A model generated the notes under the pieces. That model was given only the letters and a program-made list of their open reading frames with translations, was not told the origin of the DNA and did no database searches. Of a stretch of 40,326 bases of DNA, positions 27,901 through 37,104 are shown one piece after another. The position numbers and the translations under genes were made by a program. The number at the start of each line of letters is the position of its first letter. Positions within the stretch are counted from its first letter, which is position 1. This stretch comes from a bacterium (GTDB taxonomy: Bacteria; Vulcanimicrobiota; Vulcanimicrobiia; Vulcanimicrobiales; Vulcanimicrobiaceae): positions 1 to 40,326 of the forward strand of contig JAJXWN010000004.1 in assembly GCA_021781595.1 (NCBI GenBank), given 5' to 3'.

Positions 27901-28028
27901 CGCGGGCGCTGCTTGTGGAAGGCACGCTGCAGAAGAAAGGCGGCTGCGTCGATCTGCTCGCACGGCGCTTTTGGCCGCTCGATCTCGGTGCAGCGCTCGA
28001 GGGTTTGCGTTCGCACGATTTCCGTTAG
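24903..28028 (+). CDS. dnaE2: Error-prone DNA polymerase III alpha subunit DnaE2
   Basis: 1041 aa C-family polymerase (CQGRGSAANSAVCYALGIT; VPDIDVDFAHQDRERVIQYV; IRPGPIQGRMIHPFLRRR); TTG start overlaps the imuB stop. Confidence 0.95.
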   Translation: MNGLNEYAELHCWSNFTFLEGGSHPEDLVDRALELGLRALALTDRDGLYAAVRFSKRAKARGLPAIVGSELAFEDGGRIVLLVENERGYANLCELISVAQLRGSKNDARLRIEDFEGRADGIVLVSGGAGGAIERALLRDERAEAVRLASTLRDLFGERLYLELQMHLHPADARRCNAVLELARDLQVSCVATNGVVYARKSDAHLADVLLCIKHKTDLSHARAKTLLRPNAEYHLKEPRMMAQIFSGHPKVIANAVAIAERCAFRFDRLDGQFPLFPVPIGYTRQRYLRELVYRGAAERYGSTLAPEVERQIEYELGIVAKLDLAGYFLIVWDIVRAAGEMGVLCQGRGSAANSAVCYALGITAVDPIGSRLLFERFLSEERREVPDIDVDFAHQDRERVIQYVYERYGRAHAAMAAEVVTYHARSAIRDVGKAIGMTLAQVEAVAGEYDTCESLSGATGENEAARQLFELCERIDAFPRHMGIHSGGMVITRDPLVRVAPVEWATMRDRTVLQWDKDDLQDLGLIKIDLLGLGMLSLLREAFALQARIESGAVETLRRPALLGLHSIPPGDPETYAMLQRADTIGVFQVESRAQQSMLPRMKPACFFDIVMQIAIIRPGPIQGRMIHPFLRRRAGLEPVTYPHPKLEPILARTLGVPLFQEQGMRMAIEAAGFSPGQADRLRRAMGHKRSQERMREIYPKLIEGMVENGIDRDAAEQLFHMLEGFADYGFPESHAASFALLTYASAYMKCHYPAVFSAAILNVQPMGFYSTEVLVNDAKRHGVTVKPIEANASEFWSYADADGALRLGFHLVRDLGEAQRRRLETALARGSFKDLREFAIRTRLEKDALESLAVAGAFAPWFASRREAMWSLRGLGEREARGELGRRMDIEEPQAHFARLAPLQETAFDLWSTGITPKQQAIAHVRPFLEMRGALTAMQMQAVPAHRSCRSGGVVITRQRPGTAKGFVFLTLEDETGLVNVIVRPDVYERYRRTIRQSRALLVEGTLQKKGGCVDLLARRFWPLDLGAALEGLRSHDFR

Positions 28029-28834
28029 CCGTGCGCGATCGGGCAGTCCGCAAACCGGCGTTCGTAACAGAACCGCACCAGCGGTTTCATGATGGTTCCT
28101 GGCGGCGGAACGTAATTCGGCATCGGTCCGGGCAGCGGCATGCTGCGTGCCCCTGCGGCTAGCGGATCGTTTCCCACCGGGAAGCGGATCGGCCACGGCA
28201 CGATTCCCTCTTCTGAACTTCCGTCGGGATACTGCACCCAATAGCGTACGTAGTAGTAGTTGTAGCCGTCTACGCGCCACCGCTTGAGTGGATAGAGGAT
28301 GCCCTGCCCCTCGTTCGGCGCGCCTTGCATACCGAAGAGGTTGAGGTTGTAGCGCCTTATGGTCGAAGGGCGCACGTCTTTTTGCGTCGCCGCGAGGACC
28401 GGGTTGTTCGCAGCTCGCAATCGCGCGATCGTCTTTGAAAATTCTTGTTCCTGCTGCGCGATCGTCGAAGGCGAGAGAATCTCGTGCCGCGGTTGCGGCG
28501 GCGCATTGCGCGACCGCTGCGAGAGGACCACCGGGGGCGGCCGGTGCTGAGGCCGTACCGGTGCCGGCTGCGGTTGTTGCGGCCGGGGCTGCGGGGGCTG
28601 CGGTTGCGGGACCGGCGAGCTCAAAGGTTGGGGCAAGAGCGGGTGCGTGCGATGACGGATCTTGCGTGCGCTCGACGTCACGATGAACGTTTGCATCGGT
28701 CGCTGAGCTTTCGAGAAGGGCACCGGCAAGCCGAAAAGGCGCGCGAACAGCGGTCCGGCGATAAAATGCAGCAGCGTCGAAAGCACGAGTGCCCAGATGA
28801 AGACGCGCTGCGCGCGGCTCCGGAAGCGGCGCAC
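28025..28834 (-). CDS. Membrane-anchored Pro-rich (TonB-like architecture) protein of unknown function
   Basis: Single N-terminal TM segment (VFIWALVLSTLLHFIAGPLFA), then PQPLSSPVPQPQPPQPRPQQPQPAPVRPQ and a Tyr-rich C-terminal domain. Confidence 0.55.
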   Translation of the reverse strand: MRRFRSRAQRVFIWALVLSTLLHFIAGPLFARLFGLPVPFSKAQRPMQTFIVTSSARKIRHRTHPLLPQPLSSPVPQPQPPQPRPQQPQPAPVRPQHRPPPVVLSQRSRNAPPQPRHEILSPSTIAQQEQEFSKTIARLRAANNPVLAATQKDVRPSTIRRYNLNLFGMQGAPNEGQGILYPLKRWRVDGYNYYYVRYWVQYPDGSSEEGIVPWPIRFPVGNDPLAAGARSMPLPGPMPNYVPPPGTIMKPLVRFCYERRFADCPIAHG

Positions 28835-28836
28835 CG

Positions 28837-29619
28837 TTAGGGGGTGTCGAGTCCGGCTTGCTGCAAGATAGCTCGTCCGCGTCCCCGCATAATGTAGTTG
28901 ACGAAGATGCGCGCGGCGCGCGGATGCGGAGCGGTGCGCGGAATGGCGACCGCATAGGTAATTTCGTGCGAGAGAGCAGCGTTCGGTGGTAGCTCGATAA
29001 CGGGTAGGCGCCTTCCGCTCGTCTCCGTCGAGTAGAAGAAACCCGCGTCCAGATTCGCCGTCTCTACGCGCACGAAAAGGCTCTCCTCGGGGAAGACCGC
29101 TGCGCGGCGCAGGATCGTTGCGGCCGCGCCGGGATCGTGCTCGTCGCGGGCCAGCATCTCGACCGCGCGGATCGTGAGCGACCCCTTCGGATCGAGCCGT
29201 GGATCGGTGCGCCCAATCTTCACGCCGGCCGTCTCTAGCACGCTCAAGATAGAACGTTGCCCTCGAGCGGCTTGTTCGAAGAGTTTGCGGTAGGACGAGT
29301 GTGGGGAGTAACCGATCAGCAGGCGCGCGTGTCCGAGCACCTGTACGTCCTCGACCGGCAGCCTCCGCAACACTGAAGGATCCGCTGTGATGAAAACGTC
29401 AGGCTCGCGCAATCCTGCCCGGATGAGGTTTGCGAGCTCCTTGCTTCCCCCGGGCTCACCTGCGAATCGCAGGCCCGTATCGCGCTGCAGGGCCGCGGCC
29501 AGCGGACCCTGCATGGTCTGTACCAGCGAACCCGCGTAGGCGACCGAGACGCTGCCGCTTGAAACGGGCGACAGGGCGAGCACAGCGCTCGCCGCTAGGG
29601 TGCCGGCTAATCTCAGCAT
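28837..29619 (-). CDS. Periplasmic binding protein, molybdate/tungstate (ModA/WtpA)-like
   Basis: Start refined to ATG 29619: signal peptide, then VSVAYAGSLVQTMQGPLAAALQRDTGLRFAGEPGGSKELANLIRAGLREPDVFITAD. Confidence 0.75.
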   Translation of the reverse strand: MLRLAGTLAASAVLALSPVSSGSVSVAYAGSLVQTMQGPLAAALQRDTGLRFAGEPGGSKELANLIRAGLREPDVFITADPSVLRRLPVEDVQVLGHARLLIGYSPHSSYRKLFEQAARGQRSILSVLETAGVKIGRTDPRLDPKGSLTIRAVEMLARDEHDPGAAATILRRAAVFPEESLFVRVETANLDAGFFYSTETSGRRLPVIELPPNAALSHEITYAVAIPRTAPHPRAARIFVNYIMRGRGRAILQQAGLDTP

Positions 29620-29755
29620 GCCGTTCCTGTTCCGTTTTCGGAAACGACATTCCTTAACCTGTTGTGCAAGCGATTCGCCGCGCGGCGCCGTTTCGCAAGC
29701 ATTTTGCAGCCGCGTAGCGAATGAGCCCACGGCACGACAATAGGAGCAGGAGACC

Positions 29756-30004
29756 TTGACGCAGGCGCAACCCACAGAGATGCAAAGCAACGACCGAGGA
29801 CCGGGGTACCGCGACCGGCAGACCCTAGGCCGCGCGCTGATGTGGATCGGCGTGGCTGGCCTTTCGGCGGCGCTCACCTTTGCCGTCGTACGCGCACTCG
29901 TCAAGCGTCGGCCCGCCGATCCAACGAGTTTGCGCATCCAGCAGTTGATCGACGAAGCCAACACGCTCCTCAAGACGCTTGACGATCAGAAGAGCCCTGG
30001 GTAA
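29756..30004 (+). CDS. Small single-TM protein of unknown function
   Basis: 82 aa; TTG start with an AGGAG-like SD; one TM (ALMWIGVAGLSAALTFAVVRAL). Confidence 0.5.
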   Translation: MTQAQPTEMQSNDRGPGYRDRQTLGRALMWIGVAGLSAALTFAVVRALVKRRPADPTSLRIQQLIDEANTLLKTLDDQKSPG

Positions 30005-31484
30005 GCCGCCCGGCCCCGCCGCACTACGGGTCGGGAGCGACGTCGAACTCGGATTCAGCGACCTGCTCGCGAACGGGCAGGCCGTCGGTCGTGCCGACGG
30101 CTTGGTGATCTTCTGCTTCGGTCCGCTGCCGCAGGAGCGTGCCCGCGTGCGCGTGACGGCCGTCAAACCCAAGTACGCCGTCGCCGAGATGAGCGAGCTT
30201 ACGCTGGCCTCCCCGTTACGCGCACAGCCGTTCTGCGGAGTCTTCGGAGCCTGCGGGGGCTGCCAGGTGCAGCACTTGGCCTATGCGGGTCAACTCGCGT
30301 GGAAGCGCGATGTCGTGCGCGGCGCCTTGGCGCGAATCGGCGGCCTCGCGCACGCGGAAGTAAGGGATGCCATCGGCATGGCCGATCCGCGCGGATACCG
30401 CAACAAGATGTCGCTGGTGATCGAACACCGCTTCGGGAGGCCGCAGATCGGCTTCTACCAGCAGCGCTCGCACGATATCGTGCCGATCGGCGCCTGTCCC
30501 GTCGTCACGCCGCAACTCAACGCGCATATCGAGCGGCTGAACGTCGCCTGCGACGATCCGGCCACGGCACCGGCGTTCGCTCGGGCGCTGCACATCGTTG
30601 CGCGCAGCGCCCGAGCCACCGACCAGAGCGTGGTTTCCTTTACGACTGCCCTTCCGGACGAAGATCTGGGCCGCGTGGCCGCCGCGCTGCTCGAACGCCT
30701 GCCCGGTGCGATCGGCCTGACCAACTCGTACGATCCGTCTAGCGCGAACGCGGTCGTCGGCCGCAAGGAGCGACTCCTTGCCGGGCAGCCGCAGATCGAG
30801 GAGGAGATCGCCGGCGTGCGCTACCGCGTCTCCGGCGGCTCGTTCTTCCAGGTCAACGTCGAGATCCTCGAGCGCATCTTCGAATTCATGGAGCCCGGAT
30901 TGATCGTCCCGCGCAGGATCGTTGATCTCTACTGCGGCGCCGGGACCTTCGCCCTCTACTTCGCACGGCACGGTAGCGACGTGCTCGGGATCGAGGAGAG
31001 CCCGAGTGCGATCGCCGAAGCGAATGAGAACGCCGAGCTCAACGGCTTAGCCGAGCGCGTTGCCTTCCGTCCAGGGCGAGTCGAAGATCGGGTACGCGAG
31101 CGCGAGGGGCGCGAGGCGCTTCGCGCCGCGCAGATCGTCTTTTTGGATCCGCCGCGCAAGGGCTGCGATGAAACGGTCCTCGAAGCGATTGCAGCGGCCG
31201 GAACGCCCAACGTATGGTACCTCTCCTGCGATCCGGCGACGCTGGCCCGGGATTTGAAGTTTCTGGCCGCCAAAGGATACGCCCTCGGGGTCGTTCAGCC
31301 GTTCGACATGTTTCCCTATACCGGGCACGTCGAGACGTTCGTTACCCTCTATCGAGAACGGCCCGCGAGCGCCACGCGGGTGGAGGAAGCCTTCGAGAAC
31401 GTGCCGGTCCCACAATGGCCGGCCGGCGATGATCTTACTCGCAGCCTGAGCGCATCGGAGTATCCAGAGTTTGTCATCCGATAA
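29979..31484 (+). CDS. rlmD: 23S rRNA (uracil-5-)-methyltransferase RlmD/RumA family
   Basis: TRAM-like N-terminus; Fe-S cysteines FCGVFGACGGCQ; VDLYCGAGTFALYFA; VFLDPPRKGCDE; WYLSCDPATLARDL; true start may be downstream of 29979. Confidence 0.88.
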   Translation: MTIRRALGKPPGPAALRVGSDVELGFSDLLANGQAVGRADGLVIFCFGPLPQERARVRVTAVKPKYAVAEMSELTLASPLRAQPFCGVFGACGGCQVQHLAYAGQLAWKRDVVRGALARIGGLAHAEVRDAIGMADPRGYRNKMSLVIEHRFGRPQIGFYQQRSHDIVPIGACPVVTPQLNAHIERLNVACDDPATAPAFARALHIVARSARATDQSVVSFTTALPDEDLGRVAAALLERLPGAIGLTNSYDPSSANAVVGRKERLLAGQPQIEEEIAGVRYRVSGGSFFQVNVEILERIFEFMEPGLIVPRRIVDLYCGAGTFALYFARHGSDVLGIEESPSAIAEANENAELNGLAERVAFRPGRVEDRVREREGREALRAAQIVFLDPPRKGCDETVLEAIAAAGTPNVWYLSCDPATLARDLKFLAAKGYALGVVQPFDMFPYTGHVETFVTLYRERPASATRVEEAFENVPVPQWPAGDDLTRSLSASEYPEFVIR

Positions 31485-31767
31485 TATCGATATCCGCTAT
31501 GTAGCGAAGTTGGCCCGTATCGAGCTCACCGACGATGAAGTGGAGCGGTTCGGCCGGCAGCTCGGCGATTTGCTCGAGCACGCAAAAACGCTGCACGAGC
31601 TCGACACCGCCGCAGTGTCCGCAACGGCGCAAGTGGTGGAATCCCGCAACGTCGCGCGCGCCGACGCGGTCGGCCGATGCCTGGAGCACGAAACCGTGAT
31701 GCAGATGGCGCCGCAGCGCCAGGGTGCGTTTTTCCGCGTGCCTCGCATAATCTCCGAGGATAGTTGA
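31471..31767 (+). CDS. gatC: Asp/Glu-tRNA amidotransferase subunit C
   Basis: IRYVAKLARIELTDDEVERFGRQLGDLLEHAKTLHELDT; directly upstream of gatA. Confidence 0.92.
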   Translation: MSSDNIDIRYVAKLARIELTDDEVERFGRQLGDLLEHAKTLHELDTAAVSATAQVVESRNVARADAVGRCLEHETVMQMAPQRQGAFFRVPRIISEDS

Positions 31768-31786
31768 AAGTGCGGGACGACCGGAG

Positions 31787-33265
31787 ATGAGTGAGACGAT
31801 GGAACTGAGCGCCGCAGAGATCGCGCGCCGCGTCAATGCCGGAGATATCTCGGCACGCGAAGTCACCGATGCCGCACTCGCGCAGATCGATGCCGTCGAC
31901 GGCCGGCTCGGCGCATATCTCACGCGGCTGCATGATTTAGCGCGCGTATCTGCCGGCCGGGTCGACGCGCGCATCAAAGCCGGCGAGCATCTGCCGCTAG
32001 CGGGCGTACCGGTCGCCGTGAAGGACAACATGTGCCTTGCGGGCACACGCACGACGTGCGGTTCCAAGATGCTGGAAGGCTGGGTAGCGCCGTATACCGC
32101 CACCGCCGTTGCGCGGTTGCTCGATGCCGGGGCGATCCCCGTCGGCAAGGCGAATATGGACGAGTTTGCGATGGGCAGTTCGTGCGAGAACAGCGCGCTC
32201 GGGAAGACGCGCAATCCTTACGATTTGGGGCGCGTGCCGGGCGGCAGCTCCGGCGGTTCGGCCGCTGCGGTCGCGGCCTACGAGGCGGCGATAGGCATGG
32301 GCAGCGATACCGGCGGCTCCATTCGCGAGCCGGCCGCCTTCTGCAATCTCGTGGGTTTCAAGCCTACGTACGGGCGCGTCTCGCGCTACGGCCTCATCGC
32401 CTTTGCGTCGAGCCTCGATCAGATCGGTCCGCTCGCGCGCTCGGTGGAAGACGCCGCACTCGCGTACGACGTGATGGCGGGTAAGGATCCGATGGATTCC
32501 ACCAGCGTCGATCGCCCGGTTGAACCGGCCGCCACGGCGCTACGCTCCGATCTGCGCGGCGTTCGCGTCGGTATCGTCAAGGAGTTCGGCACGCAACGGC
32601 TCGGTCCGGAGATCGATAGCCTCTACCGGCGCGCGTACCTCGATTTGGAAAGGCTCGGGGCGACGCTGGTCGACGTTGAACTCCCGACCGCCGAGTATGG
32701 ACTGGCGACATATTATCTCATCGCACCGGCCGAATGTTCGAGTAACCTCGCACGCTTCGACGGCGTTCGCTACGGTTTGCGCGTCGACGGCGAGGATGTC
32801 GGCCAGATGTACGAGCGCACGCGTGCCGAGGGCTTCGGGCCCGAGGTGAAACGGCGCATTCTCATCGGTACCTACGCGCTCTCCAGCGGTTACTACGACG
32901 CCTATTACGTGAAAGCGCAGAAGGCCCGCACGAAGTTCGGGGCCGACTTCAAGCGCGCGTTCGAGCGCTGCGACCTGATCGCCTCGCCCGCCGCGAGTTC
33001 GCCGGCGTTCGCGTTTCACGCCAAGAGCGATCCATATAGCATGTATATGATGGACTACTACACGATTCCCATGTCGCTCGCAGGACTGCCCGCGCTCTCG
33101 GTGCCATGCGGGTACGTCCTGCCCGAAGGTTCAAGCCGGCCGATGCCGATGGGTTTGCAGCTCGCAGCGCCGCTCTTCGGCGAAGTGCAACTGCTGGCCG
33201 CGGCAAACGCGTACGAATGCGCGACGCAGCACGCGCGGCAACAGCGCCCGGAAGGTGCGTTGTGA
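31787..33265 (+). CDS. gatA: Asp/Glu-tRNA amidotransferase subunit A
   Basis: Amidase signature GGSSGGSAAAVAAYEAAIGMGSDTGGSIREPAAFCNLVGFKPTYGRVSRYG. Confidence 0.97.
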   Translation: MSETMELSAAEIARRVNAGDISAREVTDAALAQIDAVDGRLGAYLTRLHDLARVSAGRVDARIKAGEHLPLAGVPVAVKDNMCLAGTRTTCGSKMLEGWVAPYTATAVARLLDAGAIPVGKANMDEFAMGSSCENSALGKTRNPYDLGRVPGGSSGGSAAAVAAYEAAIGMGSDTGGSIREPAAFCNLVGFKPTYGRVSRYGLIAFASSLDQIGPLARSVEDAALAYDVMAGKDPMDSTSVDRPVEPAATALRSDLRGVRVGIVKEFGTQRLGPEIDSLYRRAYLDLERLGATLVDVELPTAEYGLATYYLIAPAECSSNLARFDGVRYGLRVDGEDVGQMYERTRAEGFGPEVKRRILIGTYALSSGYYDAYYVKAQKARTKFGADFKRAFERCDLIASPAASSPAFAFHAKSDPYSMYMMDYYTIPMSLAGLPALSVPCGYVLPEGSSRPMPMGLQLAAPLFGEVQLLAAANAYECATQHARQQRPEGAL

Positions 33266-34716
33266 TGCAGTACGAGGCGGTAATCGGCATCGAATGTCAC
33301 GTGGAACTCAAGACGAAGAGCAAGATGTTCTGCGCCTGTCCAAACCGCTTCGGGGGAGAACCTAACGCTCAGGTATGTCCGGTCTGCTTGGCGTTGCCGG
33401 GCGCTCTGCCGGTCGCGAACGAGGAAGCGATCCTGCAGGTGATTCGAGCGGGGCTCGCGTTCGGCGCGGAGATTCCCGCTTTCTCGAAGTTCGACCGGAA
33501 GAACTACTTCTATCCCGACATGCCGAAGGATTATCAGATCTCGCAGTACGACATGCCGCTCGCGCAAGGCGGTATCGTGCGTTACTGGCTCGAGGACGGC
33601 ACCACGAAGGAATGCCGGCTCACGCGCATCCATCTGGAGGAAGACACCGGGAAGTCTACGCACGCCGGTAGCGGCGACGGTCGCATCGCGCACAGCCGCT
33701 ACTCGCTGCTGGATTTCAATCGCGCCGGCGTACCGCTCATGGAGTGCGTCTCCGAGCCGGATATCCGCAGCGCGGAGGAGGCGGTCGGCTTTCTGGAGGC
33801 GCTCAAGCGCACCTTCGTGCAGCTCGGCGTGAGCGACGTCAAAATGGAGGAAGGCTCGCTGCGCTGCGACGCCAACGTCTCCATCCGTCCGGTAGGGTCG
33901 AAGGATTTCGGTACGAAGGCCGAGATCAAGAACATGAACTCGTTCCGTTCGGTCTACCGTGCGATCGAGAGCGAGATCGCACGGCAGATTGCGGTCGTTG
34001 CGCCGGGCGGACGGGTGATGCAGGAGACCCGCGGGTGGGACGAACTGGCCGGCACGACGCACTCGATGCGCAGCAAGGAGGAGGCGCATGACTATCGCTA
34101 CTTCCCCGATCCGGATCTCGTGCCGATCGAGGTGGATCGTACCGTCGTAGCGCGTCTTCGCAGCCTGATGGCGGATCTGCCGATCGCGCGCTTCGAGCGC
34201 TACCGCGAGAGCTACGGTCTCGGCGTCGCGCAAGCGACGCAGCTCGTCGATACGCCGCAGTTGGCCGAGTACTTCGACTCCTGCGTCGGCGCCGGCGGCG
34301 GCGGGCAGCAGGCGGCAAATTTCGTGCTCGGCGATCTCTCTCGCCTGGCCAACGAAACGCAGACGCCCGTTTGGGAATCCTCGGTCGCGCCGCAGGATCT
34401 CGCGGAATTGATCGGCTTAGTGGAGAGCAAGACGATCAACTCCAAGATCGCCAAAGATCTGCTGCTACGCATGTGGAACGGCGGAGGCTCACCGAAGGCT
34501 CTCGTCGAGCACGAAGGTCTCGCGCAGACGAGCGATCCGGGCGCCGTCGAGCGCTTTGTCGACGAGGTGGTCGCCGCGCATCCAAAGGTGGTCGCCGACT
34601 ATAAGGCGGGTAAGACGAACGTCATGGGATTCCTCGTCGGCCAGGTGATGAAGCAGAGCCGGGGCAAGGCCAATCCCGCGCTCGCCGGAGAGCTGCTCGC
34701 ACAGAAGTTGGGATAG
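33265..34716 (+). CDS. gatB: Asp/Glu-tRNA amidotransferase subunit B
   Basis: MQYEAVIGIECHVELKTKSKMFCACPNRFGGEPNAQVCPVCLALPGALP; start refined from 33106 to the TGATG overlap. Confidence 0.97.
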   Translation: MQYEAVIGIECHVELKTKSKMFCACPNRFGGEPNAQVCPVCLALPGALPVANEEAILQVIRAGLAFGAEIPAFSKFDRKNYFYPDMPKDYQISQYDMPLAQGGIVRYWLEDGTTKECRLTRIHLEEDTGKSTHAGSGDGRIAHSRYSLLDFNRAGVPLMECVSEPDIRSAEEAVGFLEALKRTFVQLGVSDVKMEEGSLRCDANVSIRPVGSKDFGTKAEIKNMNSFRSVYRAIESEIARQIAVVAPGGRVMQETRGWDELAGTTHSMRSKEEAHDYRYFPDPDLVPIEVDRTVVARLRSLMADLPIARFERYRESYGLGVAQATQLVDTPQLAEYFDSCVGAGGGGQQAANFVLGDLSRLANETQTPVWESSVAPQDLAELIGLVESKTINSKIAKDLLLRMWNGGGSPKALVEHEGLAQTSDPGAVERFVDEVVAAHPKVVADYKAGKTNVMGFLVGQVMKQSRGKANPALAGELLAQKLG

Positions 34717-34720
34717 GTAC

Positions 34721-37099
34721 GTGGAGGCCGCCCCGAGCGTTACCGGGTGCGCCGACGAGCGCACTCTCGAGACGCTGGACTTCCAGACGATTCGCGAACG
34801 CTTCGCCGCCGGCGCGCGCACGGAGCGCGGACGCCGCATCGCAGGGGAGCTGACGCCGTTCTCCGATTTCGCTCGCGTGCGTTTCGAGCAGCGTGCCACC
34901 ACAGAGATGCGCGAGCTGATCTCGGGAGCGGATTTCTACGCACTCCCGGCGATCGATACCGCGGACGCGACGGCGGCTGCCGAAGCGGGGACGGCTCTAC
35001 CGGCTGCGGATCTGCGCTCGGTGGCCGATGCGATCTCGGCGGCGGCCGCCGCCTTCAAGAAGACGCGCGAAAGGCCGAGCGAAACGATCGCGTCGTTGAC
35101 TGCCTCCTATCGAGCGCTGCCGGATCTGCACCGCGCGCTCGTCGACGCTATCGACGAACGCGCTAACGTGCTGGATCGCGCGTCACCGGCACTCGCCCGC
35201 GTGCGCAAAAACCTCAAGCAGGCGAATGCCGACGCGCGTGAGCGCGTGGCGTCGCTCTTGCGCTCGCCCGCTTACGCCAAGGCGATCCAGGATACCGTCG
35301 TTACGATCCGCGAAGGTCGCTTCGTGGTGCCGGTCAAGGCCGAGTTCTCCGGCGCGGTTCCGGGGATCGTGCACGACACCAGCTCCACCGGGCAGACGCT
35401 CTTCATTGAGCCGCTCGCGGCGCTCGAGGCCAACAACCGGCTACGCACGCTTCGCGTGGCCGAAGAGCGGGAGGTCACACGCGTTCTCGATGAACTCTCG
35501 CGCCGGGTCGGCGCCGCCGCAGCGCAGATCGAAGCGAACGTCGAGATGCTCGCGCGGCTGGACGTTCTCGCGGCAAGAGCGCTCCTCGCGTTAGCGATGG
35601 ACGCCGTCGCGCCGGAGCTGGTCGACGAGCCGGTTATCGCACTTTGCGAGGGTCGCCATCCACTGCTCGGCGCGCGTGCGGTTCCGCAGTCCTTCGCGCT
35701 CGACGAGCGGACGCGTTTGATCGCGATCAGCGGGCCCAACATGGGTGGCAAGACGGTCGCGCTAAAGATGGCCGGTCTCTTCGTGGCCATGACCTACGCG
35801 GGCATGCAACTCCCGGCCGCCAGCGGGACGCGGATCGGGCGCTTCACCCGGATATTCACCGATATCGGCGATGAGCAATCCATCCTCGAGAATACCTCGA
35901 CGTTTTCGGCACACCTCGGGCGCATCCGCGAGATCGTAGACGCCGCCGACGACCGTTCGCTCGTCCTCATCGATGAGATCGGCGGCGGTACGGAACCGGC
36001 CGGTGGAGCGGCGCTGGCTATTGCGATACTGGAGCGGCTGCTTGCGGTACGAGCCTGCGGTATCGTTACGACGCACGCGACGGAGCTCAAGCTCTTCGCG
36101 CATGGTACGCCTGGCGTGGTCAACGCTGGAGTGCGTTTCGATCCCCAGACGTTCGCGCCGACCTACCAGTTGGACGTCGGCATGCCGGGCCAATCGCTCG
36201 CCTTTCCGCTGGCGCGGTCGCTCGGTATTCCAGCGGAACTCGTAGCGCGCGCGGAGTCATTGATCGGTACGCGCGAGCACGAGTATGAAAATGCGTTGGC
36301 GGAGCTCTCCGAAACGAACGCGGCGCTTCACGCGGAACGCGACGAGCTGGTTCGCCAACGCGTCGATCTGGGGCGTCAATCGGAGGATCTCCGCCTGCTG
36401 CGAGAGGCATTTGCAGGCGAGAGGCGCGCGTTCGCGGTGGCTGCCGACCTTCGCATGCAGCAAGCGCTGCGAGAGTTCACGAACGAATTGCAGCGCCGCG
36501 CCGAGCTGCGGGAAAACCGGGACGAAGGGATTCGGCGCCCCAAGGTCACGCCGGCGCAGAGCGCGCTCCTTTCGCGCACGCTCGAGCAGATGCGTCGAGA
36601 TTTGGGCATCGAGCCTGAGCATGGCGGCGAGCCGTTGCAGGCCGTATACGCGCGGGACGATCGCGTCCGCGTGCTTTCCCTCGGCCAGGAGGGGACGGTG
36701 ATTGCCGACAACGGTGAGAACCTCTTGGTGGCGATCGGTCCGATGCGCACGCTCGTCTCTAAAGACGACGTTCGGCTCTGCGGCAGCGAGCAACGGGGAC
36801 GCTCGCGGGCGGATCGCAGCCACGGCGGCGACGCCCGGTTCGACGTTGCGGCTCGTACGACGGCGGAACTCGACGTGCGCGGCAAACGCTACGCCGAGGC
36901 CGAACCGCTGGTGGAGCGCTGGATCGACGACGCGCAGCTTGCCGGCAGCGCCTCATTGCGGCTCATTCACGGCAAGGGCACCGGCATGTTGGGGCGCGGG
37001 CTGCAGGAGTTCCTGCGCGGTCACCCCGCCGTCAAGAACGTCCGCTATGGCGACGAAAACGAGGGAGGCGGAGGCGTCACGGTCTTCGAACTGCGTTGA
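34721..37099 (+). CDS. mutS2: MutS2 with C-terminal Smr domain
   Basis: LIAISGPNMGGKTVALKMAGL; VLIDEIGGGTEPAGGAALA; C-terminal Smr LDVRGKRYAEAEPLVERWIDDA...LIHGKGTGMLGRGL. Confidence 0.95.
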   Translation: MEAAPSVTGCADERTLETLDFQTIRERFAAGARTERGRRIAGELTPFSDFARVRFEQRATTEMRELISGADFYALPAIDTADATAAAEAGTALPAADLRSVADAISAAAAAFKKTRERPSETIASLTASYRALPDLHRALVDAIDERANVLDRASPALARVRKNLKQANADARERVASLLRSPAYAKAIQDTVVTIREGRFVVPVKAEFSGAVPGIVHDTSSTGQTLFIEPLAALEANNRLRTLRVAEEREVTRVLDELSRRVGAAAAQIEANVEMLARLDVLAARALLALAMDAVAPELVDEPVIALCEGRHPLLGARAVPQSFALDERTRLIAISGPNMGGKTVALKMAGLFVAMTYAGMQLPAASGTRIGRFTRIFTDIGDEQSILENTSTFSAHLGRIREIVDAADDRSLVLIDEIGGGTEPAGGAALAIAILERLLAVRACGIVTTHATELKLFAHGTPGVVNAGVRFDPQTFAPTYQLDVGMPGQSLAFPLARSLGIPAELVARAESLIGTREHEYENALAELSETNAALHAERDELVRQRVDLGRQSEDLRLLREAFAGERRAFAVAADLRMQQALREFTNELQRRAELRENRDEGIRRPKVTPAQSALLSRTLEQMRRDLGIEPEHGGEPLQAVYARDDRVRVLSLGQEGTVIADNGENLLVAIGPMRTLVSKDDVRLCGSEQRGRSRADRSHGGDARFDVAARTTAELDVRGKRYAEAEPLVERWIDDAQLAGSASLRLIHGKGTGMLGRGLQEFLRGHPAVKNVRYGDENEGGGGVTVFELR

Positions 37100-37104
37100 C
37101 TTCT

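Noticed and set aside
27522-28955. Long minus-strand ORF (477 aa) antisense to dnaE2 and spanning a neighbouring gene
   Set aside because: High-GC antisense open frame; low-complexity Arg/Ala/Pro composition, while dnaE2 and the 28025..28834 protein have recognisable domains or a signal/TM
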